The notes: generated by a model from the sequence alone, not told the origin. Positions 1-8,768 are shown, counted from the stretch's first letter. The stretch: DNA of 64,000 bases from Caulobacter sp. (GCA_028291055.1 JAQGIP010000078.1:1-64000), one strand, 5' to 3'. Numbers and translations: made by a program.

Positions 1-483
1 GGCGAAGGCCGCCCGGGGATTGTCGCAGGCCGCCGCCACCGCCCTGGCCCCGGCGTGTTCGGCCATGGCCGCCGTCACCGTCTCGGAGAGCGCCGGGCGG
101 CGCGCCACCGCCAGCTGCCGCACCGGCCCGCCCAGCCGCACGATCTCGGCCAGGTCCGCGTCCGTGAACACCGGCGAATAGGACAGCATCGGCAGGGAGA
201 TGCTTTCCACGTCGCGGGCCAGCTTGTTGGCCACGTCGCGGGGCACCACGTCGGAATGTTTGAGGGTCACGGCCAGCGCCCGGCGCACCAGTTCGGCCGC
301 GTCGGCGGCCATGATGCGGATGATCTCGTGGGCGCGCTCGCGTTCCTCGTCGGTGAGGGGATTGCTATCCATCGCGCGGCACAGTTTATGGGCCGCGGAC
401 GCCCGCGCGTCGGGGCTGGACCCCTTCACCAGCATGCGGATATCGTCGTTGGTCAGGGCCGCGCGCGTCGTGGTCATGGTCAT
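1..483 (-). CDS. DUF2336 domain protein, N-terminal part (cut by window edge)
   Basis: The reverse strand reads open from an ATG to the window edge, giving 161 residues of an all-alpha, repeat-like protein (for example LTNDDIRMLVKGSSPDARAS near the start, RRALAVTLKHSDVVPRDVAN in the middle). This matches the pattern of DUF2336, a helical-repeat family found mainly in alphaproteobacteria and often close to signalling genes; its biochemical role is not established. A second ATG lies two codons in, so the start could be 477. It is divergent from the hybrid kinase on the plus strand, with 148 bases between them that probably hold both promoters. The C-terminus lies outside the window. Confidence 0.75.
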   Translation of the reverse strand, partial: MTMTTTRAALTNDDIRMLVKGSSPDARASAAHKLCRAMDSNPLTDEERERAHEIIRIMAADAAELVRRALAVTLKHSDVVPRDVANKLARDVESISLPMLSYSPVFTDADLAEIVRLGGPVRQLAVARRPALSETVTAAMAEHAGARAVAAACDNPRAAFA

Positions 484-631
484 TCGCCCCCAGGCCGCCG
501 ACGACGATGTCGGGCCGAGTCGGGCGCCTCTCGGAATGATGATGAGTCCTCAACGTTAACGAACGCTTTGCCATGTAATCTGCGGCGTTAACGATGCCCC
601 GTAACCGGACGCAAACCGTGACGCCCTAGGC

Positions 632-2446
632 TTGAGTGCTATCACGGGAAGGGTCGCCTCGTTGCCAGCGGAAATCCAGCCTCTATCGGGCGCGAACACG
701 CGAGGCGGCGTCTCCACGGCGCTGCAGTCGCTCGACGCCCAGCGCGCCCTGCTGCCCTATGCCCTGATCATGTTCGGCGTCTCCCTGCCCATCTACGTCT
801 GGGCCGCCTCCTACGCCGCCAATGCGGTGTGGATGAGCACCACCTTCGCCGTCTTCGCCGTCAACTGGGGCGCCTTCTACGCCGCCGTCGCCTGGCTGCG
901 CACGGACGCCGCGCTGGACACGGCGCGCCGTCAGCGGGTGCATCTGCTGGGCGGATTGCTGTGGGCCGGCGCGGTGGCCCAGATCGCCGTCTTCGCCAAT
1001 GGCGCGGGCCCGGCGCGCGAGGCGCTGCTGTTCTTGGCCGTGGGCGCGGCCGTGGTCTGCCTGTTCTTCACCGCCCCTTCCCTGGCCGGCCTGCTGATCG
1101 TCGGCCCGGTGGCGGCGGCGGTTCCGCTGACCCTGCTGTTCCTCGACCCCGCGTCGCGCGGCGCGGGCGTGGCGGCCTGGGGCGCGATCGCCCTGGCCTT
1201 CGCCCTGTCGCTGACCTTGAACCGCATCCTGCGCCGCCAGTTCGCCATGGCCGCCGAGCGCGAGGCGCTGATCGCCGACCGCGCCGCCAGCCTCACCGAC
1301 GCGGAGAAGCTGGCCCGCTCCAAGTCCCACATCGTCGCCACCCTCAGCCATGAGATCAGGAACGGCCTGACCGGCGTCATGCATGTGCTGGCCGCCGCCG
1401 CCGGACAGGGCGGCCGCGCCGCCCCGTCGCGCGAACAGCTCAACGCGGCCCTCCACGCCACGGGCGACCTGATCGCCGTGCTCAACGCCACCCTGGATTC
1501 CGAAACCGCCGAGCAGGGCCGCCTGGCCCTCGACGTCGAGCCCTTCGACCCCGTGCGCCTGGTGCGCGAGCTGGTCCTGCTCAACCGCCCGCACGCGGCC
1601 GCCAAGGGCGTGGAGTTCACCTTCTACGTCGAGCCGGAGCTTGAGCGCCGCGTCATCGGCGCCGTGGTCGCCGACGCCAGCCGCGCCCGCCAGGTGCTGG
1701 CCAACCTGATCGGCAACGCCGTCAAATACACGGTGCGCGGCCGCATCGAGGCGCGCATCGAACGCCGGGGTGATCGCCTGGCCGTGGAGATCGCCGACAC
1801 CGGCCCTGGCCTGACGCCCGAGGAGATGGGTCAGGCCTTCGAGGCCTTCCGCCGGGTCGAGCGCACCGGCGCCGGCGTGCCCGGCGCGGGCCTGGGCCTG
1901 TCGCTGTCACGCCAACTGGCCACCCTGATGGGCGGCGAACTGACCGCCCAGAGCGCCATGGGCGCGGGCAGCTGCTTCACCCTGGAACTGCCCTTCGACG
2001 CCACCGCCCCGCTCCAGCCCGAGGTGGATGAGACCGTGGCCCCCGTCGGCGGACGCGGCCTGCGCGTGCTGGTGGCCGAGGACGATGCCCTGAACGCCGC
2101 CATGCTGCGCGCCATCCTCGAACAGCTGGGCCATCAGGTGGTGCACGCCCAGAATGGCCGCCGCGCCGTGGACCTGTGCGGGGTCTGCGACTTCGACCTG
2201 ATCATGCTGGACGGCCGCATGCCCCTGCTCGACGGCGCCCAGACCGCCGCCGCCATCCGCGCGGCGGGCCTGAAGACCCCCATCATCGCCGTGATCGGCG
2301 GCGAGGCCGACGAGGCCCGCGAATGCCTCGACGCCGGCGCCGACGCCGTCCTGCGCAAACCCGTCACCGTGGCCGGCGTCGCCCGCGCCGTCGCCGACGC
2401 CGCCGCCATGGTCCGCGACGCCGAGGCAAGGTCGGCGGTGGCTTAG
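632..2446 (+). CDS. Hybrid sensor histidine kinase with receiver domain
   Basis: Membrane-bound hybrid kinase of about 600 residues. Residues 40-190 hold several hydrophobic segments, then a HisKA dimerisation domain with the H-box TLSHEIRNGLTG (His near residue 240), a HATPase_c domain with N-box LIGNAVKYT, G1 DTGPGLTP and G2 GAGLGLSLS, and a C-terminal receiver with MLDGRMP (Asp near residue 527) and a KP lysine. No separate periplasmic sensor domain is visible, so sensing may be through the membrane helices. Start is uncertain: the longest reading uses TTG 632, but TTG 662 has a good GGGAAGGG Shine-Dalgarno at 646-653 with about nine bases of spacing. No dedicated response regulator lies beside it, which fits a phosphorelay. 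Confidence 0.9.
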   Translation: MSAITGRVASLPAEIQPLSGANTRGGVSTALQSLDAQRALLPYALIMFGVSLPIYVWAASYAANAVWMSTTFAVFAVNWGAFYAAVAWLRTDAALDTARRQRVHLLGGLLWAGAVAQIAVFANGAGPAREALLFLAVGAAVVCLFFTAPSLAGLLIVGPVAAAVPLTLLFLDPASRGAGVAAWGAIALAFALSLTLNRILRRQFAMAAEREALIADRAASLTDAEKLARSKSHIVATLSHEIRNGLTGVMHVLAAAAGQGGRAAPSREQLNAALHATGDLIAVLNATLDSETAEQGRLALDVEPFDPVRLVRELVLLNRPHAAAKGVEFTFYVEPELERRVIGAVVADASRARQVLANLIGNAVKYTVRGRIEARIERRGDRLAVEIADTGPGLTPEEMGQAFEAFRRVERTGAGVPGAGLGLSLSRQLATLMGGELTAQSAMGAGSCFTLELPFDATAPLQPEVDETVAPVGGRGLRVLVAEDDALNAAMLRAILEQLGHQVVHAQNGRRAVDLCGVCDFDLIMLDGRMPLLDGAQTAAAIRAAGLKTPIIAVIGGEADEARECLDAGADAVLRKPVTVAGVARAVADAAAMVRDAEARSAVA

Positions 2447-2473
2447 CGGCTGGCCCGTCGACAGGGCCGGTGG

Positions 2474-4630
2474 CTATGGCCTGGCAACCTGCAGGGCCTT
2501 CTTCACGCAACCGGCAGCCGGATCTTCGCGAATCTCGCCATCGGCGATCGTGATTTCGCGATCCGCCCGCGTCCAGACTTCGGGGCGGTGCGCGATCAGG
2601 ATGACCGTCGCGCCGATGTCGCGCACGGCCGCGATGATGCGGGCCTCCGTCTCGATGTCGAGACTGGAGGTGGCCTCGTCGAGCAGCAGCAGCTTCGGCC
2701 GTGTCGCCAGAGCGCGCGCGAGCAGAAGCCGCTGGCGCTGTCCGCCCGAAAGGCCCGCCATGCCTTCTGCGATCGCCGTGTTGAGGCGCATGGGCAGGCT
2801 GAGTACGAAATCGTCCAGTTGCGCCAGCCTTAGCGCTTCGATGATATCCTCGTCGCTCACATCTTCCCGGAAGAGCCGTACGTTTTCGCGGATCGAGGCT
2901 GACACCAAGCGGTCCGTCTGGAGGACGGCGCTGAAACCGGCCATCGGACGCTCGGGCGTGTCGCCGTCGATCAGAACCCCACCGCTTTCAGCCGTTGCCA
3001 GGCCGCAGATAAGTTTGGCAAGGGTCGATTTGCCCCCTCCCGACGGTCCCTTGATGACCACGCATTCACCGGGGCGAACCTCCATCGAGACGCCGCGTAA
3101 CACCGGCGCGTCCAGTGATCCGTAGCGAAACCAGACGTTCGACACAGCGACCGCGCCGTGAGTGATCGTTCTCGGCTCCGGCGGCAAAGGGGCGTCCGGA
3201 CCCGTCAGATCTTCCGCCTGCAGCCGATGCGCTTCCAGCAGTTCATGGCGCTGCTGAAACTGGAACAGGGTCTTCAACGACTGGGTCAGCAGGTCCTTGT
3301 AGGCCGCGAGCGCGACGAAACTCCCAAGGGAATATTGGCCGCGCAACATGAAGGCGGAAGCAAGACCCACGAACAGCAGGGTTTCTGCGGAACGCACGAA
3401 GGCGATTACCAACGCCTGGCGGTTCCTGAGCGACTGGGTGCGCGCGTCGGTGGTGGCGACACGGTCGATCAGGGCGCTGTAGGCGGCCTTCGCTTGGCCG
3501 ATCACACCAGACCGTCTCAGGAGTGGAAGCTGCCCGAGCATGTCCAGGGCAAAGGCCTGGCGCGCCTGCAAGGCCTCAATGAAATTGGCGGTCGCCGGCG
3601 CCTGAATCCGCGTGAAGCAAAACTCGATGGCGCAGGTGAGAAGAAACGAGACGAGGCCCGGCAACACCAGAATGGGCGAGACGGCGAACACCGCGACGAG
3701 ACCCACCGCGAAGATGACCAGCGTGCTCCCGACGGCGCGCAGCAGGTCGGTGCGCCATGCTATCTGAGCATCCAGCGAACTCAGCTTGTTCTGGATGGCC
3801 GAGGCCTTGTGTGAATCAAACCAATCCGACGGCTTGGCGGCCAGATGGTCGTAGGCCACGGTTGCCGCAGAGCGGCTGAGGCTTTGAGAAAGCCGTTGCC
3901 CTAGGCTGTTGCCGGCAAACGACGTAACGGCGCTCGTCAGCGACGCCAGGAAAAAGCCGATGGCGACAGCGACGAACGGGCCGCCGGCGGCGGCCAGGCT
4001 CGACGCATCGATCGCCTGTTTGGAAAGAAGAGGCAACGACAGGGTCGCCATCTGGGCCAGGGCGGTCAGCAGCAGCGTCGCGCCACCGATGGGCGCCAGA
4101 TCGCGCCGCGCGGCGAGGGACAGGATGCCCTTTCCCGGCCACGCCCGCCGCGCCTCGAGTTTCGCCGCAAGAGCAGGCTCCACCCCAGCGGCGAACACGC
4201 CCAGACCATTGGCCTTGGCCGCCAACTCGGCCACATCCGCCATGCCCCAGCCGAAGGCTGGATCGTAAATCTCCAGCCGCGAGCCGCGCCGGCGCCTCAC
4301 CACCACATAGTGGCCGTATTGCAGCAGGATCACGCCGGGCGCCGGGTAGGCTTCAGGCCGAGTCGGATCGAATTTGATCGCCTCGGCGCCGACGCCGACG
4401 GCCCGCATGACGTCGCGTAGCTGCCGCAGCGTCAGGCCCCGCGCCGTGCTTCCGGCGACCGCCTTGATCGCCGATACGCTCACCCGGTGACCATACATGG
4501 CCAGAATCGCGGAAACACAGACGAAGCCGCAATCCGCCGCCTCCGATTGCGGCTCCACGATGGGCCTGCTCAATCGCCTCGAAGGGCTTGGCCCGCAGCT
4601 ACGCCCGCCGGCCACCGAAGGTTGAGGCAT
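2474..4630 (-). CDS. Peptidase C39-type ABC exporter of the RiPP locus
   Basis: 718-residue bacteriocin-type exporter that should cut double-glycine leaders and export the mature peptide through the inner membrane. Residues 25-150 are a C39 peptidase with an intact catalytic set: Gln28 and Cys34 in PQSEAADCGFVC, His107 in QYGHYVVV, Asp123 in YDPAFG. Residues about 190-480 form the transmembrane domain. The ABC domain has Walker A GPSGGGKSTL (near 530), signature LSGGQRQR, Walker B LLLLDEATSSLD and the H-loop IAHRPE. The ATG at 4630 was preferred over an upstream in-frame start because it has a purine-rich GAGGCGAGAG just before it and lies 11 bases after the stop of the preceding precursor gene. 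Last gene of the operon; ends convergent with the hybrid kinase. Confidence 0.93.
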   Translation of the reverse strand: MPQPSVAGGRSCGPSPSRRLSRPIVEPQSEAADCGFVCVSAILAMYGHRVSVSAIKAVAGSTARGLTLRQLRDVMRAVGVGAEAIKFDPTRPEAYPAPGVILLQYGHYVVVRRRRGSRLEIYDPAFGWGMADVAELAAKANGLGVFAAGVEPALAAKLEARRAWPGKGILSLAARRDLAPIGGATLLLTALAQMATLSLPLLSKQAIDASSLAAAGGPFVAVAIGFFLASLTSAVTSFAGNSLGQRLSQSLSRSAATVAYDHLAAKPSDWFDSHKASAIQNKLSSLDAQIAWRTDLLRAVGSTLVIFAVGLVAVFAVSPILVLPGLVSFLLTCAIEFCFTRIQAPATANFIEALQARQAFALDMLGQLPLLRRSGVIGQAKAAYSALIDRVATTDARTQSLRNRQALVIAFVRSAETLLFVGLASAFMLRGQYSLGSFVALAAYKDLLTQSLKTLFQFQQRHELLEAHRLQAEDLTGPDAPLPPEPRTITHGAVAVSNVWFRYGSLDAPVLRGVSMEVRPGECVVIKGPSGGGKSTLAKLICGLATAESGGVLIDGDTPERPMAGFSAVLQTDRLVSASIRENVRLFREDVSDEDIIEALRLAQLDDFVLSLPMRLNTAIAEGMAGLSGGQRQRLLLARALATRPKLLLLDEATSSLDIETEARIIAAVRDIGATVILIAHRPEVWTRADREITIADGEIREDPAAGCVKKALQVARP

Positions 4631-4641
4631 GAGCTCTCGCC

Positions 4642-4920
4642 TCAGTTTTCGTTCCGGCCGCCGGGACCAGTGTTCTGGCACCAATAGTTCGTCGAACCGT
4701 CGCAGGTACCGGTGTTGGTGCAATGATCATTCTGGGTGCCGCCGCAACTGCCGTTGGTGCATTGTGGATTGTTCACGACCGGGCAACCCGTATTGTTGCC
4801 CCCGGCGATGACGGTATCGATCAGGGTCTGCTCAAGCTCGCGCAATTCGCCGTCGCTCAGCGTCACGCGTCCATCCGGGTCGAGCGTGATGGCGGATAGT
4901 TCAAAGAACGTCTCTCTCAC
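4642..4920 (-). CDS. RiPP precursor peptide 1, Cys-rich, double-glycine leader
   Basis: 92 residues. The leader (1-41) is acidic and amphipathic and ends DTVIAGG, the kind of site cut by C39 peptidases. The 51-residue predicted core is rich in Asn, Thr and Gly and has six cysteines at core positions 5, 13, 18, 26, 32 and 40, including CTNTGTC. The start is GTG, with GGAGG seven bases upstream. It lies 34 bases after precursor 2 and 11 bases before the exporter, in one operon with the radical SAM enzyme. The leader shares with precursor 2 the pattern DGR then L-x-D and the AGG end. Precursor role is inferred from context, leader and Cys spacing; I cannot place it in a named RiPP class. Confidence 0.85.
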   Translation of the reverse strand: MRETFFELSAITLDPDGRVTLSDGELRELEQTLIDTVIAGGNNTGCPVVNNPQCTNGSCGGTQNDHCTNTGTCDGSTNYWCQNTGPGGRNEN

Positions 4921-4954
4921 GTCATTTCCTCCAGGTCGATAGAGTTCCAGGACA

Positions 4955-5221
4955 CTAGTTCAGGTCGCCACCGCCGCCCCGCCCACGGCAGCCGAAGTTG
5001 CTCGAGTCGGTGCAGGTGCCACTGTTGGTGCAGTTGGTATTCTGGGAACCCGTGCAGTTCCCTGAGTTGAGGCATGAGCTCTGGTTGGTGGTGCCCTTGT
5101 CATCGCCGCCGGCCAGCACCAGATCGCCGTCATTGGCAAAAGCCGCCAGAGCGTCGTCGTCCAGGATGGCACGGCCATCGGCGCCGAGCGAAATCCGATC
5201 AAGATCAATCCATACCGACAT
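4955..5221 (-). CDS. RiPP precursor peptide 2, Cys-rich, double-glycine leader
   Basis: 88 residues with a 39-residue leader ending DLVLAGG and a 49-residue core with five cysteines at core positions 11, 17, 25, 31 and 39 (including CLNSGNC and CTNSGTC). The core ends in a glycine-rich RGRGGGGDLN tail. The ATG has GGAGG with seven bases of spacing. It directly follows the radical SAM gene (37 bases) and precedes precursor 1. The two precursors look like duplicates: leader motif DGR and AGG are shared and the C-terminal half of the cores aligns cysteine for cysteine. Expected to be modified by the maturase and cleaved and exported by the C39 ABC protein. Confidence 0.85.
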   Translation of the reverse strand: MSVWIDLDRISLGADGRAILDDDALAAFANDGDLVLAGGDDKGTTNQSSCLNSGNCTGSQNTNCTNSGTCTDSSNFGCRGRGGGGDLN

Positions 5222-5258
5222 CGAGAACCTCCATCGTTTGGGAAGAAGAGTGCGAAGC

Positions 5259-6446
5259 CTAAGTGGCCAGCGGGGTCTGAAGGGCGCGCGGTTTTGCTGG
5301 GGCTGGAGGCGCCATCCCGCTCAAGGGGCAACCCAGGCTGGCGGGATCAAGGTCGCTCAGGCCGCGCATCCACGGCTTGACCTTGTCCTGATCGATCGTG
5401 AACGTCCCGTCGGCGTTCAGGCAACCGATGTCATTGCGCTCGTCGTAGAGCGCGACAGTGCATTTGCCGATCCGTCCGTTGGCCCGGATCAGGATGGAAT
5501 TCGGCTTTGCCGCGTAGCAGATGTAGTTGCCGCCTGCCGCCAGATCCTGAAGGCGCTGCCCGCCGGCCGACTCCCCCTTGGCCTTCGCGTCGCGAACCAC
5601 GCCGCTGGCGTCCGTTTGGTCCAGCGCATTGTGCTGACGCTTGTCCGGCGGAAAATGCGCCAGGAAGACGCGCCGCATCTGCGCCTCGATCTCGTGAAGT
5701 TCTTCCAGATGCACCGGCTGCTTCACCGACGCGCCGCCGACGCCCCCGAGATCCCGTACATGCTCGAAATCGAGCCTGAACCGCTCGTCGCCGCCGAAAT
5801 GCGCGCCCAGTTGCGCCATCAGTTCGGGCATCGCCTCGATGTTTTCGCGTCGGACATGGACGCGGATCACCACCTCGAAGGTTTCATCCACCGCGCGCAT
5901 GGCCACCAGGTTGTGCCAGATTCGCTCAAAGCTGCCGCGGCCGTCAGCGTGCTTACGCACCGCATCGTGCGTCGCCCCCCAGCCGTCCAGGGTGATCTGG
6001 AAGAAGTTCTGCCGCGCGGCCAGCAATCGACGGAACAGGTCAAGATCCAGCTGGACTGCGTTGGTCGTCAGGCCGCCATCCAGGCGAACGCCATGCTCAG
6101 TACAAAGGACGTGAGCATATTCCGACAGCCGCAGGACAACGTCCTTTGCCATCAGGGGCTCGCCGCCGAACCAGCTCAGTCGGAGCGCGACCAGGCCTGG
6201 GACGCGGCGGGCCAGCAGCAGTTCGATCCCGCGCTGGGTTGCCTCGGACATCTTGCCGATGGCGAAATCTTCATAACAGTAGCTGCAGCGCAGGTTGCAG
6301 CGCTCGGTCGGAAGCAGGATCAGTTCCTGCGCGCGGGGCGTGATTGCGGCGGCGATTTGAGGACGGGTGAATCCATTGGGCAGCGAGCCGGACTCAGCCG
6401 TCGGGTCGGATTCGGTGATCACACGTGCGTCCAATGTCGCCCCCAC
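5259..6446 (-). CDS. Radical SAM peptide maturase with reduced SPASM domain
   Basis: 395-residue radical SAM enzyme. The Fe-S cluster motif is Cys50, Cys54 and Cys57 in ERCNLRCSYCYE, followed by GGEP at 94-97. A SPASM-like C-terminus starts with a C-x13-G-x4-C motif (Cys310, Cys329), then single cysteines at 342 and 373 (LGCPLSG). The usual CX2CX5CX3C half of a SPASM domain is not visible, so the auxiliary cluster set may be reduced. Enzymes of this kind install thioether or carbon cross-links in peptides. Start is a GTG at 6446 with a weak ribosome site; TTG 6434 or GTG 6422 are alternatives. First gene of the operon with two precursors and an exporter; divergent from a TonB-dependent receptor. 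Confidence 0.9.
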   Translation of the reverse strand: MGATLDARVITESDPTAESGSLPNGFTRPQIAAAITPRAQELILLPTERCNLRCSYCYEDFAIGKMSEATQRGIELLLARRVPGLVALRLSWFGGEPLMAKDVVLRLSEYAHVLCTEHGVRLDGGLTTNAVQLDLDLFRRLLAARQNFFQITLDGWGATHDAVRKHADGRGSFERIWHNLVAMRAVDETFEVVIRVHVRRENIEAMPELMAQLGAHFGGDERFRLDFEHVRDLGGVGGASVKQPVHLEELHEIEAQMRRVFLAHFPPDKRQHNALDQTDASGVVRDAKAKGESAGGQRLQDLAAGGNYICYAAKPNSILIRANGRIGKCTVALYDERNDIGCLNADGTFTIDQDKVKPWMRGLSDLDPASLGCPLSGMAPPAPAKPRALQTPLAT

Positions 6447-6492
6447 TCGCGCTAAACGAGATACACGCTTACATAGGCACTACCACTATAAG

Positions 6493-6521
6493 TTGACCCT
6501 ATGGCGCGCCAGTGCTACACG
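6493..6521 (+). promoter_or_regulatory. Possible sigma-70 type promoter for the TonB-dependent receptor
   Basis: TTGACC and TACACG are separated by exactly 17 bases in the 121-base divergent gap between the radical SAM gene and the receptor gene. The -35 is one base off consensus, the -10 is weak. A TATAGT on the opposite strand (6485-6490) could be the -10 for the RiPP operon, so the two promoters would overlap. Judged by eye only. Confidence 0.35.
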
Positions 6522-6567
6522 TCAAGCCGTGAAGTGCAGCTTGTTTTTCTGGACTGCGGGAGGGGCG

Positions 6568-8655
6568 GTGTCTCTCGCCGCCAAGTGGGCATCAACCGTA
6601 ATTCTGGCGCTGGCCGCAGCCGCCGGTAGCCTCGCGCACGCCCAGGATGCGCCTGCTCAAGAGCCGACGACCGCCTCGGAAGTCGTCATCACCGCCCGCA
6701 AGCCCCAGGTGACCGACCGCATCGACCGGCGCGTCTACGACGTCGAAGCCGACCCGCTCGCTCAGGTGGGGCAGGCCACGGATATTCTGCGCAGGCTCCC
6801 CTCTGTCACGGTGACGCCTGATGGCGGGATCGCGTTGCGCGGCGACTACGGCGTGTCGATTCTGATCAACGGCAGGCCGGCCCCGTCCGGCGCCATGGCG
6901 CAGCTTCCCGCCAATCAGATCGCCAGCATTGAGGTGATCACCAATCCCTCTGCCCAATTTGCGCCTGACGGCACGGCCGGCATCATCAACGTCGTGCTGC
7001 GCAAGAAGCACCCGATCGGCGTCTCAGGGCAGGTCAGCGCCTCCGTCGATACGCGTGGTTCGCGCACGGCTGATCTTACGGCCAGCCTGAACAGCGGGCG
7101 GTGGAATCTCAGCGGCGGCGCCAACCTCGGCGAATACCTCAAGAGATCGACAAGTCACCGCCAACTGCAACTCTTCGATATCAACGGCGCGACGCTGAAT
7201 ACGATCGCATCGCAATCCCGGTCGAATTTCGACTGGCGCCTGGCCCAGGCCAATGCCGCGGCGGCGTTCAAACTCACGCCAACCATCACGCTCACCCTGT
7301 CCGGGCGACTAAGTCACAGCCTCATCGACACGCATGGCGTGGAGAACAGCGCCGGCCTCAATCCCCTCGACACCTTCACTCAACATGCGGGCGGCAGGCA
7401 GCGTTCGGACGAGCGGACGATCAATTTGGTCTTCGACTATGCCAGTCCCGACGGCGCCACGACCTTTTCCGCCGACGGCATGCGCCGCGGGCTCGATCGC
7501 AACAACGATCAGAATTTCATCGGCGCCTACGCGTCCCTCGGCCTGCCTCCATCGACCACCCATTCGCTGGCCAAGGCCCACGACATCTCAACGCTCTGGG
7601 AAGGCGGCTACACGCGCCGGTTTCCCAACGGTCGCCTTCTGACGGCCGGCTTGTCCTGGCGTCTCGAGGACAGCCGCTCGGCGAGGTCCTTCGTCAGCAC
7701 GGACGTCGCCGTCACCAGCTACACGGAATCGTTTTCCGGCTCAGAATCCCAGATGGACGCCTATGTCACCTTCCAGTTCTCAGCGGGTGATTGGGTTTTG
7801 CTGCCCGGATTGCGCATTGAATCGATCACCAGGAGCTTCGACACAACAACCGGCCTGCCCCAGGTTCGCGAGACCGACCTGTTTCCCTCCTTCCATCTCA
7901 GCCGTGACCTGGGCGAGCGCGCCAAACTTAAATTCAGCTACAGCCGCCGGGTCGATCGCAACGACATCCAGGACTACGACCCGACCATCACCTTCCGCGG
8001 CACTCGCACGGCTCGCAGCGGCAATCCGGGACTCCGGCCGCAAATCGTCGATTCCTTCGAGGCCAGCTTCCACTACGACCGCCGTGATTTCGGCTTCGTG
8101 ACGTCGGCCTACTTTCGGCGAAAGGACAACGACGTCGAAACCATCGCGCAAGACCTCGGCAACGGCGTGGTGCTCTATCGGCCGGTCAATACTGCGGGAT
8201 CGCGCACGGGCGGCTTCGAATTCACGATTCATGGCCCGTTCGGCGCCGGCGCGCTTTCTCACCTGCGTTACAGCGTGAACACCAACGTCTTCTACGCCCG
8301 GGTTCCGCGCCTCGATGGGTCGGGCGGCACGCGCCGTGACACGGTTTCCTGGTCCGGCAACGGCATGATCGAGTATGTCCAGGACCTCACCGGCCAGGAT
8401 GGCGACCGCGTTCAGCTGAGCATCGACGCCACGGGGCCGCGCTACACCGCACAGGCCTACGAAAGCGGCTATGTCGAAGTCGATCTCGCCTATCTTCATC
8501 CGGTGAACCCTCGATGGACCCTCTCGGTCTCCCTCACCGACCTGACCAACAGTAGCGGCGGCTACTCGACCTATTCCAACGCCAGCCTGTACGACCGAAC
8601 CGATCGCCCTCCTTCCAATCGGACTGCGAAGCTATCGTTGGTCCGAAAGTTTTGA
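6568..8655 (+). CDS. TonB-dependent outer membrane receptor beside the RiPP locus
   Basis: 695-residue outer membrane receptor. Signal peptide at residues 1-26 (hydrophobic ILALAAAAGSLAHA then cleavage near AHAQD), a TonB-box-like SEVVITARK, a plug domain (DILRRLPSVTVTPDGGIALR, NPSAQFAPDGTAGIINVVLR) and a beta-barrel ending in LVRKF with the terminal Phe typical of barrel proteins. It resembles the outer-membrane-barrel family 3 receptors. The GTG start at 6568 sits just after GGGAGGGG and gives a clean signal peptide; a longer reading from upstream would overlap the radical SAM gene and lacks signal-peptide character. Divergent from the RiPP operon, so it may take up the peptide product, perhaps with a bound metal, or an unrelated ligand. 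Confidence 0.88.
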   Translation: MSLAAKWASTVILALAAAAGSLAHAQDAPAQEPTTASEVVITARKPQVTDRIDRRVYDVEADPLAQVGQATDILRRLPSVTVTPDGGIALRGDYGVSILINGRPAPSGAMAQLPANQIASIEVITNPSAQFAPDGTAGIINVVLRKKHPIGVSGQVSASVDTRGSRTADLTASLNSGRWNLSGGANLGEYLKRSTSHRQLQLFDINGATLNTIASQSRSNFDWRLAQANAAAAFKLTPTITLTLSGRLSHSLIDTHGVENSAGLNPLDTFTQHAGGRQRSDERTINLVFDYASPDGATTFSADGMRRGLDRNNDQNFIGAYASLGLPPSTTHSLAKAHDISTLWEGGYTRRFPNGRLLTAGLSWRLEDSRSARSFVSTDVAVTSYTESFSGSESQMDAYVTFQFSAGDWVLLPGLRIESITRSFDTTTGLPQVRETDLFPSFHLSRDLGERAKLKFSYSRRVDRNDIQDYDPTITFRGTRTARSGNPGLRPQIVDSFEASFHYDRRDFGFVTSAYFRRKDNDVETIAQDLGNGVVLYRPVNTAGSRTGGFEFTIHGPFGAGALSHLRYSVNTNVFYARVPRLDGSGGTRRDTVSWSGNGMIEYVQDLTGQDGDRVQLSIDATGPRYTAQAYESGYVEVDLAYLHPVNPRWTLSVSLTDLTNSSGGYSTYSNASLYDRTDRPPSNRTAKLSLVRKF

Positions 8656-8768
8656 ACTGACCGACCAACTCAAAGTGCGCCGAGAGCCCAGTCGCGCGCG
8701 CCGTCGCCCCTCGCCTCCCCCGTTGAAGTGGGCCTAGTATCGCCTCACCTCAGCCTAGGAGCGCCCCC

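Noticed and set aside
55..591. Plus-strand frame at the left edge
   Set aside because: Antisense to the DUF2336 gene; composition of a shadow frame.
6367..6567. Longer N-terminus for the TonB-dependent receptor
   Set aside because: It would overlap the radical SAM gene start, lacks a ribosome site and puts the signal peptide 70 residues inside the protein.
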